The notes under the pieces are model-generated. The model did not search any database. It was not told where the DNA came from and saw only the letters and a program-made list of their open reading frames with translations. A stretch of 64,000 nucleotides of DNA. It comes from Pseudoalteromonas phenolica (lineage in GTDB: Bacteria > Pseudomonadota > Gammaproteobacteria > Enterobacterales > Alteromonadaceae). The position numbers and the translations under genes are program-made. The DNA lies in contig NZ_PPSW01000030.1 of assembly GCF_005876835.1 (NCBI RefSeq), positions 62,001 to 126,000 on the forward strand. The letters run 5' to 3'. Shown here in pieces: positions 17,322-26,088 of this stretch (positions are counted from its first letter, which is position 1; every line of letters starts with the position of its first letter).

Positions 17322-18338
17322 TTAGAAACGAACAACAGCCTTACCTGTTTGCGTAATGGTCACATCTGAATTTTGGCTATTGCTTAAAATAAGGTTACAG
17401 CGACCATAACTTGGTTTAGCTGTAATATTTGTCGGTAGTGTTATACGAGGCTCAAGATAAGCATCGCATCTAAGTTGGGCCTGACCTTCACCTTTTAATG
17501 CCACTTCACTACGAGAAATGCCAACACTCTTTGGCGTGTTTTTATCTAGCTTAACACTTTGTGTAATCGACGGGGTTTGTTGGTAAAGTCCAGCAATGTC
17601 GGCCATTGCTTTTTGTTGTGCTTGCTCTGAGATATTTACGCCTGGCACATGCTTGAGTGCCAGTAAAGCGCGTTTGGCATTTAAGAAATCTTGTTGATAA
17701 AGATACAGCTGCATCAAGTTCTGAATACAAGGTACGGCAAACTCTTTTGGCAAATGCTTACGCAAAAAATAAGCGCGTTGTAGCTGTTTTTCATAGTTAT
17801 GCCAGTCTTGTAATGCATAAAAGTATTGAGATTTTAGCCAAGCAAAAAGCGCTTGCTCATTGAGGTTTTTAGTGTGACTAAGCAGTTCTTCAAAGTGTTC
17901 GTATACTTTCTCTAGTTGCTGAGTTTTAATCAGTTTATCAATGACATCATAATCGCTAACAAACCCCTTAGAAGCACGGTTATTGTTTGAGTTTGTAGTC
18001 GGCGCTGTTGAGTAGGTATAAGAGAAAAAGCGTGCCGCATCATGGGCTTTTCCTTGGTAGGTAGCCGCTTCGAACTCTAGATTACTTAAGTATTTCTTGG
18101 CCTTTTCAGTCGTCGGCTTTACTTCAGAGTCGAATAAAACGGTTACTTCACCTAATGAGCCGTCGGCTTTAACAATATAATTAACGAGCGTATAGCCTTC
18201 GTGGCGACTCAGCATAGAATCTGATTTGAATTGCGCATTATTGTTTTCGATGACTTTGATTGGTGTGCTTGATTGAGCTGATACGCTAAATGCAGAGCAT
18301 AAAAAAGCAGTAACAGCGCAAAGTTTGAGTGTTTTCAC
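17322..18338 (-). CDS. Secreted protein with TonB C-terminal-like domain and helical repeats
   Basis: A 338-residue exported protein with a signal peptide ending near VSAQSS. Residues about 45-115 (GYTLVNYIVKADGSLGEVTVLFDSE) look like a TonB_C fold. A helical TPR-like middle follows (VYEHFEELLSHTKNLNEQALFAWLKSQYFYAL). The C-terminal domain has two cysteines (RCDAYLEP and GRCNLI). There is no N-terminal transmembrane anchor or proline-rich spacer, so it is not an energy-transducing TonB. Similar orphan proteins occur in Alteromonadales; the function is unknown. Confidence 0.65.
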   Translation of the reverse strand: MKTLKLCAVTAFLCSAFSVSAQSSTPIKVIENNNAQFKSDSMLSRHEGYTLVNYIVKADGSLGEVTVLFDSEVKPTTEKAKKYLSNLEFEAATYQGKAHDAARFFSYTYSTAPTTNSNNNRASKGFVSDYDVIDKLIKTQQLEKVYEHFEELLSHTKNLNEQALFAWLKSQYFYALQDWHNYEKQLQRAYFLRKHLPKEFAVPCIQNLMQLYLYQQDFLNAKRALLALKHVPGVNISEQAQQKAMADIAGLYQQTPSITQSVKLDKNTPKSVGISRSEVALKGEGQAQLRCDAYLEPRITLPTNITAKPSYGRCNLILSNSQNSDVTITQTGKAVVRF

Positions 18339-18415
18339 AAATGAATCCCTATGTGTTTTGAACGCGAGAAAAGCGTTATACCGAAAATAATAACAATGTG
18401 AATCGTATTAATACA

Positions 18416-18949
18416 TTATGGTTTTGCCATCTCTTGTAAAACACTTTTCACAAAAGGAGATTTTGCTTTGCCGTAGTCATCTTGCACAGTCAGCCCATCA
18501 GCAATAACCCGCTGTTTTGTCGCTTCGTACTGGGCACGCGCATCTGGGTTGTTGAGCATGTGCGTTTTAAAGTTAACTTGCTTTAAATGCTCCTCGCTGC
18601 CCAATTCAATAACATGTGCATGAACTTGAAAGGTTTCATTTTTAAAAATAACGGCAATGTCTTTGCGAGGGCGATTTTCAGGAAATGGTTTATTACTGTG
18701 TTGATCTCTAAATCCAATACTTTTTAAATGCTCGACCGCTTCAGTTAGTTGACCTGGTTTATACAAGATAGAAATATCAATAATGCCTTTGCCGGCGACT
18801 TCGAAAGAGCTGGAACCAAAGTGAAGAAACTGAAAATCTGGATGCGCTAACTCTGCAATCACTGCATGCGCAACGTCTAAATAGATTACTCGCCAAGGGT
18901 TAAAACTTGCTGGTACAAGTTGGTAGGGAATAAATTTTATTTTTGACAT
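18416..18949 (-). CDS. GrpB/UPF0157-family protein
   Basis: A 177-residue cytoplasmic protein with the GrpB pattern of the nucleotidyltransferase fold. FLHFGSSSFEVAGKGIIDISI corresponds to the usual GST(A)VPGLxxKPIID motif, followed by HAHVIELGSEEHLKQVNFKTHML. The conserved Gly-Ser and Asp are present, though the motif is divergent. Family function is not settled; some members are fused to CoaE kinases. Transcribed alone, with a long non-coding stretch on the 5' side. Confidence 0.8.
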   Translation of the reverse strand: MSKIKFIPYQLVPASFNPWRVIYLDVAHAVIAELAHPDFQFLHFGSSSFEVAGKGIIDISILYKPGQLTEAVEHLKSIGFRDQHSNKPFPENRPRKDIAVIFKNETFQVHAHVIELGSEEHLKQVNFKTHMLNNPDARAQYEATKQRVIADGLTVQDDYGKAKSPFVKSVLQEMAKP

Positions 18950-19268
18950 ATATGACTCAGGTGAGTTTTGCTTTTTATATTATCTAGCTTGCTGATAATG
19001 CAGTTAAATGGCTAATAATTAGGATGAACAAAACAAAATAGTTTAGCGATTGTATCGCAACTTGTTTCTTACCACCTAAAAAAAGCATAAATCAAAATAA
19101 GCGTTGTCAATCTATCAAAAAGCAGTGGCCATTTGGCTTTTTGGGCATCAATTTCATTGAAAAAATATGAGGTGATTAAATAAAGTTTTATTTAAAAAGG
19201 TTTTTTTAATTAACTACCATTAAGGAGTGTGATGTAAACACACGCTTCAGTCATTGCTTGATGAAACG
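18950..19268. other. Non-coding gap with a terminator-like hairpin
   Basis: No convincing gene. AAAAAGC (19117-19123) and GCTTTTT (19136-19142) form a hairpin with a T-run. Nearer the kinase stop, GTGTG/CACAC forms a weak stem on the minus strand. The rest is AT-rich and probably includes the GrpB promoter. Confidence 0.45.
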
Positions 19269-22013
19269 TTAAATAGCAAATCTTTGTAATAACTCAATAA
19301 GATCCTCTTTGATCAGTGGCTTACTAATATATTCATCCATGCCCGCGTCAAAGCATTTTTCTTTGTCGCCGTTCATGGCGTTAGCTGTCATGGCTATGAT
19401 TGGAATATATTGATTATTCTCACCTGCCTCGCGTTTTCTAATTCTTCGTGTTGCCTCGTAGCCATCCATCACGGGCATTAAGCAGTCCATCAAGACTAAC
19501 TCGTAGTAGTTATCTTCATGCTCCTTTAATTTTGTTAACGCTTCTAGACCATTATTTGCAAAATCAAGTTGTTCAACGGCACCGTTTAGCATTTGTGTAA
19601 CGACAATTTGGTTAATTGGCATATCTTCCACTACGAGAACATGCTTAAACAGGGTTGTTTGATCTTTAGTTTGAGTCGTAGAGCTTTGAGTAACATAGCT
19701 ATCCTCGGTTTGCTCCAGCCTATGCACGATATCGAGAAGAGTGCAGGGGGTTTTACAGTATTTAACTTGTTGCACATCAGCGTGTTTAAAGTGCCCATCA
19801 ATCGAGGTATTAAAAGGCAATAAGGTGACGGTATTAGCGATGTGTGAAGAGACAAAACGGTCTATATGGCGGCTATCTTCTGTTGACCAATTTAGTACAT
19901 AAAAGTGGGAAGATAATTGCTCTTCCTTGAGCTTTTTAATATCTTCTTCAAGCAAAGTAATGTTTTTATGTTTATGCATGGCAATATCAAACTTACTTAA
20001 AGTTCGCTCACACGCATTTAAGAAGCTCGAATTAATGCCCACAAAGTGGAGATGTTTTGCAGTGAAACCATGGAATATAGAGTGCTGTAATTGCTGATTC
20101 TCAGAGTGTTTACTTGAGAGTGGTAAGGTGACGATAAAAGTACTACCTAACCCTAATTTACTTTTTACGACTATTTCTCCACCTAATAACTCGCAGAGCT
20201 TACCAACTATGCTTAACCCTAAACCTGTGCCACCAAACTGTCGTGTTGTTGATGTATCAGCCTGTGAAAAATGCTCAAAAATTAAATCACATTTATCCTC
20301 AGGTATGCCTATCCCTGTATCTGATACTTGGAGCTTTATTTCTGGTGCGTGATGATCTTTTGAATATACATACTGTGCTTTGACAATAATTTCACCAGAT
20401 TCTGTAAATTTGACAGCATTCCCGATTAAATTAGTGAGTATTTGCTTTATTCTGACAGAATCAGAAGAGATCTTAGGCAGAGTGATCTCATCAATATCTA
20501 AAATAAGTGCGATATTCTTTTCGTGGGTTTGCTTTGCAAATGAAGTTGCAGTCTCTTTGATTAATTTCACGACATCAAATTCATTGATATCAATTTCTAA
20601 TTTGCCAGATTCAATTTTAGAAAAGTCTAAGATATCGTTAATAATTCGCATTAAAGAAAGCGCACTTCGGCTGGCGATATCAACTTGTTCAGTTTGTTCG
20701 TTGTCTAATGGAGTATTTTTTAAAGAATCTAACATACCAAGTACACCGTTCATGGGCGTTCTTATTTCATGACTCATAGTCGCTAAAAAGTCAGCTTTGG
20801 CTTTTGAAGCATTTTCGGCTTGTTCTTTGGCTTCTTCAAGTGCCCAGTTATTAAACTCCATATCTGAGGCGTATTTAGCTAATTGCTCTTCTGAGTTTTT
20901 GAGCTCAGTGACATCTTCAATACAGGCAAATACCCCCTCAACATCTCCGTTAAGTGCAAAATCAGGAGTGTAGGTGGTGATCAGGTACTTTCTAACGCCG
21001 CCTATTGTGACATCAATTTCAAATGCAGTTTCATTGCCTTGTAAAGCATTAAATAGGTGATCTTGAATTCGGTCAAAAATATCAACGGGCAGAATCGATT
21101 TGACGGTGTTTCCTACGATTTCGTGTTCATTTAACTTAAATAACTGGCAGTAGAGTTTATTCGCAAAACGGTATTTTTGTTCGCGATCGACATAGGTCAG
21201 GAGTACGGGAACATGCTGTGTAATCCCATCAATGTAGTGACGCGTTTTTTCTAATTGCTCAGCTCTTTCTTGCGATTGCTTAATGGCTTTATTATAAGAT
21301 ATTGCAACCCTGGCAATGACATCCCCACCTTGTTGTTTGATTATATCTTTAGGGATTGGTAGACCTTTTCGAATGGTAGCACCAATTTTAGTGAGGGGGC
21401 TGGTTACAAAGTAATTGAGTAGCCAAAATGACAGGCCAACCATAATAGAAATAATGATTAAAAAGTTATACGTGAAGCTGCCTAATTGTTGGTTCAGCTT
21501 TTCTTCATGTTGAGTGGAATCTATATGTATCCAAAAGTAATAAGCGCGTAATCTCCTTATTTCGGGGTCAACGAGGTATAACCAAGACAATGCATACCAG
21601 TTTTCATCATGGTGATAAATCACCCTAACTTTGTCACTTAACTGTGACTTATAATGCAATAACTCGTCTAGTTCTTTTTTTCCTAGTGTTTCTGAGTCAA
21701 GTAAGCTTCTTTTTTGAATAAAAAGCCTTTTAGATGCCACAATATCAAGAGACTCAGGGGCAATGATCATAATATCTTGAATGGCGCTATTGCTCGATAA
21801 CGCAGCAAGCACGCGCTGTAAATTTTCTCTAGAGGCGTCGACTTCTGCAGAGATACTCATGCTGGTGATCACGTTATCCACCAAAGAATCAATAAAGCGC
21901 TCGTGTTGTAATCGATATTCGTCAGCAATAAAGCGTGTGAAAAGCAAAAAGGAGCTTATACCAAGCAAAAGCAAAGGAATGGTCGATTTAAGATAAAGCG
22001 AGTTTTTAATCAT
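19269..22013 (-). CDS. Hybrid sensor histidine kinase with PAS and receiver domains
   Basis: A 914-residue inner-membrane kinase. Transmembrane helices lie near residues 9-28 and 183-204 and bound a periplasmic sensor. A HAMP-like linker is followed by a PAS domain (about 262-372), HisKA with SHEIRTPMNG (His near 414), HATPase motifs DTGIGIPEDK and GGTGLGLSI, and a C-terminal receiver with VLMDCLMPVMDG (Asp near 843) and SKPL. There is no Hpt domain, so phosphate must pass to a separate Hpt protein or response regulator not seen nearby. Its ATG overlaps the stop of the upstream solute-binding lipoprotein by four bases, which suggests that protein is its sensing partner. Confidence 0.93.
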   Translation of the reverse strand: MIKNSLYLKSTIPLLLLGISSFLLFTRFIADEYRLQHERFIDSLVDNVITSMSISAEVDASRENLQRVLAALSSNSAIQDIMIIAPESLDIVASKRLFIQKRSLLDSETLGKKELDELLHYKSQLSDKVRVIYHHDENWYALSWLYLVDPEIRRLRAYYFWIHIDSTQHEEKLNQQLGSFTYNFLIIISIMVGLSFWLLNYFVTSPLTKIGATIRKGLPIPKDIIKQQGGDVIARVAISYNKAIKQSQERAEQLEKTRHYIDGITQHVPVLLTYVDREQKYRFANKLYCQLFKLNEHEIVGNTVKSILPVDIFDRIQDHLFNALQGNETAFEIDVTIGGVRKYLITTYTPDFALNGDVEGVFACIEDVTELKNSEEQLAKYASDMEFNNWALEEAKEQAENASKAKADFLATMSHEIRTPMNGVLGMLDSLKNTPLDNEQTEQVDIASRSALSLMRIINDILDFSKIESGKLEIDINEFDVVKLIKETATSFAKQTHEKNIALILDIDEITLPKISSDSVRIKQILTNLIGNAVKFTESGEIIVKAQYVYSKDHHAPEIKLQVSDTGIGIPEDKCDLIFEHFSQADTSTTRQFGGTGLGLSIVGKLCELLGGEIVVKSKLGLGSTFIVTLPLSSKHSENQQLQHSIFHGFTAKHLHFVGINSSFLNACERTLSKFDIAMHKHKNITLLEEDIKKLKEEQLSSHFYVLNWSTEDSRHIDRFVSSHIANTVTLLPFNTSIDGHFKHADVQQVKYCKTPCTLLDIVHRLEQTEDSYVTQSSTTQTKDQTTLFKHVLVVEDMPINQIVVTQMLNGAVEQLDFANNGLEALTKLKEHEDNYYELVLMDCLMPVMDGYEATRRIRKREAGENNQYIPIIAMTANAMNGDKEKCFDAGMDEYISKPLIKEDLIELLQRFAI

Positions 22014-22975
22014 TTACTTTGTTCTAGTGGCTTATGAAACATGCTTGGCACAAAACCACATGGCTTATCGATTGATTTAATGCGCCATAAAGTCCCGCAG
22101 ACTTGCTCTGTGACACTTTTAAGAAAGTCATGAGAAATTAACTCTGCTTGTGTATCACCTGTTTGCATCTCAAGGTTATTGAAGGCATCAGAGAAATCAG
22201 CAACCTCTAAGCCTTCTAATTTAGCCATTTTTGTCATAGCTTCATCTGGATGAGTTTGAATAAATTCATAAGACAACTGCCAAACTTGCCAGAGCTTTTC
22301 TAATGTTTCAGGGTGCTGTTTTAGGTAACTTTGTGAGATGCTGACAATATCAACCACTTCTTGTGGGATCTTGGCACTGTCAAAAACGACATGGTAATCA
22401 GGATTCTTTAATAACTCTGTTGAAATGGGAGGGTAGGTAACAAACGCGGAAATATCTCCTTTGTTCATTTCCTTGATACCAGACATCTGCTCAACATTTT
22501 TAATTGTGACGTCATCTAAACTTAGGTTATGTTTTTGTAGCCCCCTTTGTAGCACGTAAATACCGAGTGAAGAGACCTCAGTACCAACAGTTTTCCCTTT
22601 TAAATCTGTAATACCTGTAATTGATTTGTGAGCAATAATTGCATCTCCACCTAACGAGTAATCAGTAATTAACGCAATGGTAAGCGGCCTTACTGCAAAA
22701 GATTGAATCTGAATAGCTTCAATTAAGGTGCTGGTGAGGCCATCTACCTTGTTATTCAAATAAACTCTTTGCGTATCGGCTAAAGAGGCAACTCTAACAA
22801 GCTCAATATTAAGCCCTGTTTGTTCAAAAAAACCTTTTTCTTTTGCTAGATGAAGTACTTCATAACCCGGCCAAGGGTTTATGGCGATACGTAACGTTTG
22901 TGGTGGGTCGTTTTTGCAAGATATGAGAAAGAAAAGAGAAGCGAAGAGGATTGTCTTTTTTGAGATTAGCCACAT
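22010..22975 (-). CDS. NMT1/SsuA-type solute-binding lipoprotein
   Basis: A 321-residue periplasmic binding protein with lipobox LISC (Cys20). The mature N terminus TLRIAINPWPGYEVLHLAKEKG is typical of the NMT1/ThiY/SsuA group that binds thiamine precursors, sulfonates or nitrate-like ligands. The ligand-clamp feature GKTVGTEVSSLGIYVLQ is present. No ABC permease or ATPase is adjacent. Instead the stop codon overlaps the start of the hybrid kinase (ATGA), so the protein probably serves as the kinase's ligand sensor rather than as a transporter component. Ligand unknown. Confidence 0.88.
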   Translation of the reverse strand: MWLISKKTILFASLFFLISCKNDPPQTLRIAINPWPGYEVLHLAKEKGFFEQTGLNIELVRVASLADTQRVYLNNKVDGLTSTLIEAIQIQSFAVRPLTIALITDYSLGGDAIIAHKSITGITDLKGKTVGTEVSSLGIYVLQRGLQKHNLSLDDVTIKNVEQMSGIKEMNKGDISAFVTYPPISTELLKNPDYHVVFDSAKIPQEVVDIVSISQSYLKQHPETLEKLWQVWQLSYEFIQTHPDEAMTKMAKLEGLEVADFSDAFNNLEMQTGDTQAELISHDFLKSVTEQVCGTLWRIKSIDKPCGFVPSMFHKPLEQSK

Positions 22976-23089
22976 AACTTTGGGTCGGATAGCGCAATAG
23001 TATTCCTAAGTATTGACCAATTTCTGGGTCTGGCAAGGCGAACGGATTGACTTTTAGTTTGGAGCGGAGAATTTTAATCGCTCAAGCCG

Positions 23090-23971
23090 TTAATAATAAC
23101 GACTTGTTTCGCCTGAAAATCTTCGTTCAAATTGTGAAAATTGTTCAATTAAAAAAGATTTAATTGCCATGATTTTGGCGGTTTCTTTTAAATCATAGTG
23201 ATAAAGCAGCCATAAACTCCATATTGAAGGGGATGGCGTGATATTGAGGCGTCTGAGGTTTTTGTATTTAGGTTGGTCAGCTAAGCCACAAGGTAATTTG
23301 GCAATACCTAGACCTTGATCTGTTGCACTTATCAATGCTGCTAAGTTATCAAATCGAGCGATGATTTGAGTTTTGTCAAAGTGGCCTTGATACCAATCTT
23401 GATCGAACTCCAATTGCCATAGTAATAGGTTATCGACTTCTTTTGACTGCTTTAAGTAGCTTTTGCTGGCATAGACGCCCCAATTAGATGCAAACAGTTT
23501 TTTGCCAACTAAATCAGCTTGGGTTGGCTCAGGTGTAAACCTGAGCGCGATATCCGCTTCTCTGGCATTGAGATCTTTTTGACTGGTGCCCATCATTAAA
23601 TTGAGCTGAATATGTGGAAAGCAGTGATAAAATTCATCAAGTAAAGGCAGCACATAATCATGCGCCAGTTCGGGGGTCAAGGCGATGTTTACCTCTCCTT
23701 GTAAGCTTTGGTTTTGACCATCGAGTCGTCGTTCAATATGACCTTGCAAGCTTTTCAAACTTTCAATGTCAGGCAGCACTTCTCGGCCAATTTTAGTTAA
23801 CTGGTAACCTTTTGGGACACGCTCAAATAGGGCGACATTGAAACGGGTTTCAAATGCTTGAATTCGCCTGGCAACCGTTGTGTGGGTTACATTGAGCTGC
23901 TTAGCTGCGGCTGACAAACTGCCGTGAGTAGCCAGTGCAAGAATATATTGATAATCGTCATCTAAGTTCAT
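23090..23971 (-). CDS. LysR-family regulator
   Basis: A 293-residue LysR regulator. The N-terminal winged helix spans about residues 5-62 (GSLSAAAKQLNVTHTTVARRIQAFE). The C-terminal effector-binding domain includes IQLNLMMGTSQKDLNAREADIALRF. I chose the ATG at 23969-23971; the longer frame uses a TTG at 23989 inside the palindromic region. It is divergent from the GST gene 114 bp away, the classic arrangement for a LysR activator and its target. Confidence 0.9.
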   Translation of the reverse strand: MNLDDDYQYILALATHGSLSAAAKQLNVTHTTVARRIQAFETRFNVALFERVPKGYQLTKIGREVLPDIESLKSLQGHIERRLDGQNQSLQGEVNIALTPELAHDYVLPLLDEFYHCFPHIQLNLMMGTSQKDLNAREADIALRFTPEPTQADLVGKKLFASNWGVYASKSYLKQSKEVDNLLLWQLEFDQDWYQGHFDKTQIIARFDNLAALISATDQGLGIAKLPCGLADQPKYKNLRRLNITPSPSIWSLWLLYHYDLKETAKIMAIKSFLIEQFSQFERRFSGETSRYY

Positions 23972-23973
23972 CT

Positions 23974-24000
23974 GTGCATTTTTGCACAAAAGATATGCAA
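23974..24000. promoter_or_regulatory. Putative LysR operator in the LysR/GST intergenic region
   Basis: Two overlapping inverted repeats: GTGCA-TTTT-TGCAC (23974-23987) and TTGCA-N9-TGCAA (23982-24000). The second fits the T-N11-A LysR box. It sits just upstream of the LysR start, suggesting autoregulation. Confidence 0.5.
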
Positions 24001-24085
24001 GAAGTAGTAATTTTTTTCCTCAAAAAAAGTCGTAAATTAATCCTAAATAAACCTAAAGCTAAACGACTTATTAAAAGGATGAATT

Positions 24086-24694
24086 ATGTATACCCTCTAT
24101 CATTGCCCAATTACGTGTTCTACAGCCGTGTTAATTACTTTAGAGATTATTGGTGAGGCGCATAAAGTTGAAATTATCGACCTGTTTCAAAATGAACAAT
24201 TTAGTGAACATTTCTTAGCAATTAACCCACTCGGCAAAGTGCCTGTATTAAAAACTAAAGAGTATATTTTGACGCAAGGTGAAGCGATATTAATCCACCT
24301 ATCGCAAAAACACCCTGAGGCTGCTTTGATGCCAGACTTAGCAACCACTGAGGGCGCTGACGCACTCAAATGGTTAAACTTTGTGGCCTCAACGGTGCAT
24401 GGGCATTTTTCGCGTGTGTTTCAGCCAGAGCGTATTGCCAATGAACATAAGGTGGTGAAAGCCAATGCCGAAGAGGAATTAGTTAAATTATTCACTTTGA
24501 TTGAACAGCAACTTCAGCAACAGTCATTCTTATCGGGCAGCTTACCAACATTGGCTGATTATTACCTCGCGGTGATATTAGGGTGGGATAGAATGTTGAG
24601 CTTTGATTTAGTTGAGCGTTTTCCTGAATTAAAAGATTACAAACAGCGCTTACAGCAAGCGCAGACTAATTCACCGACATTATTATCACTCTAG
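24086..24694 (+). CDS. Glutathione S-transferase family protein
   Basis: A 202-residue cytosolic GST. The thioredoxin-fold N-terminal domain starts MYTLYHCPITCSTA and contains NPLGKVPVL (cis-Pro loop) and GEAILIHLSQKHP (glutathione-binding, Glu in place of the usual ES). The helical C-terminal domain contains FLSGSLPTLADYYLAVILGW. ATG at 24086 follows AAAAGGATGA. It is divergently transcribed from the LysR gene, which probably controls it. Substrate is not predictable. Confidence 0.9.
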   Translation: MYTLYHCPITCSTAVLITLEIIGEAHKVEIIDLFQNEQFSEHFLAINPLGKVPVLKTKEYILTQGEAILIHLSQKHPEAALMPDLATTEGADALKWLNFVASTVHGHFSRVFQPERIANEHKVVKANAEEELVKLFTLIEQQLQQQSFLSGSLPTLADYYLAVILGWDRMLSFDLVERFPELKDYKQRLQQAQTNSPTLLSL

Positions 24695-24846
24695 TTCTGT
24701 TATAGCCAAGCCATTTGTTAGATTAAGGTGGCTTGGCGACTTATTAGTTCGACAAAACCTTTCCTTCGAAAAAAAAATTCCCATAAGCTGTAATAAATTC
24801 CATCTGATATCTACTAACTAGAAAAATACAAAATGGAACGAGGTGA

Positions 24847-25335
24847 ATGGGAAGCGATTTTTATCAGCAATCAATACTGCCTTTTGCGGGGATCATCATC
24901 AAAATTTGTCGGGCATACACCCATAGCCAAGAAGATTTTGAAGACTACTATCAAGAGGTGTGCCTACAAATTTGGCGAAGTAGAGACAATTTTAATGCTG
25001 AGTCTAAATGGTCAACATGGATTTATAAGGTGGCTTTAAATGTTTGTTTGACCCATTTAAAACAGCGTAAAAAAGGCGAGCAGCAGTTTGTGTCTGATGC
25101 TTTACCTGATGAAGTACATGACGACGCCAAGGCATTTGGCTCTGATGATATTAACCTGCTTTATAACGCCATTAAGCATTTGTCAGAGATAGATAGAGCA
25201 GTGATCCTGCTTTATTTAGAAGAGAAATCGTACGCTGAAATTGGCGAAATTATTGGTGCAAACACAAACAGTATTGGGGTGCGCATTACGCGTATTAAAG
25301 AAAGATTAAACAAGTTTATACAAGCGCAGGAGTGA
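24847..25335 (+). CDS. ECF-type sigma-70 factor
   Basis: A 162-residue extracytoplasmic-function sigma factor. Region 2 includes DFEDYYQEVCLQIWRSRDNF and WIYKVALNVCLTHLKQ. Region 4 includes DRAVILLYLEEKSYAEIGEIIGANTNSIGVRITRIKERL. Regions 1.1 and 3 are absent, as usual for ECF factors. The next gene starts four bases after the stop codon and encodes a membrane protein without a zinc anti-sigma motif. That protein is the likely binding partner. The target promoters cannot be read from the window. Confidence 0.92.
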   Translation: MGSDFYQQSILPFAGIIIKICRAYTHSQEDFEDYYQEVCLQIWRSRDNFNAESKWSTWIYKVALNVCLTHLKQRKKGEQQFVSDALPDEVHDDAKAFGSDDINLLYNAIKHLSEIDRAVILLYLEEKSYAEIGEIIGANTNSIGVRITRIKERLNKFIQAQE

Positions 25336-25339
25336 ACAC

Positions 25340-25987
25340 ATGAGTAAGTCTATTGAAGCAATGTGGAAACAAGGTTTTGTGAGTGAAGGTGAGCTATCAG
25401 CACCAAAAGTGAACGACTTATATAATAGGAAGTCGCAGAATATTGTAGATAAACTGCAAAATATGTTTGCAGTGAATATTAAAGCCATTGTGATTGGTGC
25501 TTTAGTCATGTTGGTGGTGATGAGTTTAATCGGTGCACCTTGGCTAGGCTTGTATATCTGTGTATTGCTAGCACCGCTTGTGCTGATAGCGAGAAAAGAG
25601 CTCATTAAATCGCATAACTTATCGAAAGGACAGAGCAGTCTAGAGTATTTAGAAAGCTTTGATACTTGGCTTAAAAATTCAATGGATACATATTCGAAAT
25701 ACTACCGATTTTTTTATCCGCTGTTTTATATCGGTATGGTAACACAAGGGCTAGCGAGTAATGCAGGTGGTAAAGTGATGGCTTTGCTTTTGAAGCATTA
25801 TCCGACAGAGTATGTATTTTTAGATATTCCAGGTTATGTTTGGGCGGTTATCACAGTACTGTTTTTGTTGGTCGTGCGATATTCAGAAGCTTTATACCGT
25901 TTAGACTTAGACATCATTTACGGTAGACAATTTAAAAAGCTGGAAGAATTAATCACAGATATGCGCGCTTTAAAAGCACAGCAGTAA
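25340..25987 (+). CDS. Membrane protein partner of the ECF sigma factor, possible anti-sigma
   Basis: A 215-residue protein not matched to a named family. Residues 1-45 are cytoplasmic and charged (MSKSIEAMWKQGFVSEGELSAPKV). Hydrophobic segments follow near 47-66, 70-88, 122-140 and 163-181. The C terminus is charged (LDLDIIYGRQFKKLEELITDM). Position directly after an ECF sigma gene, with four bases between them, is the typical place for an anti-sigma factor. No ZAS motif (HxxxCxxC) is seen. Membership of a sigma/anti-sigma pair is inferred from position only. Confidence 0.7.
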   Translation: MSKSIEAMWKQGFVSEGELSAPKVNDLYNRKSQNIVDKLQNMFAVNIKAIVIGALVMLVVMSLIGAPWLGLYICVLLAPLVLIARKELIKSHNLSKGQSSLEYLESFDTWLKNSMDTYSKYYRFFYPLFYIGMVTQGLASNAGGKVMALLLKHYPTEYVFLDIPGYVWAVITVLFLLVVRYSEALYRLDLDIIYGRQFKKLEELITDMRALKAQQ

Positions 25988-26060
25988 TGTATTTATGATA
26001 AGTTATTTGGCATTTATTTTTTAACACTTCAATTAATCAAACTTTTCATTTAAAACGGAT

Positions 26061-26087
26061 AGCGCAGCCAGTTGGCTGCGCTTTTTT
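26061..26087 (+). terminator. Strong intrinsic terminator after the sigma operon
   Basis: AGCGCAGCC (26061-26069), loop AGTT, GGCTGCGCT (26074-26082), then a run of T to 26087. Confidence 0.85.
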
Positions 26088-26088
26088 G

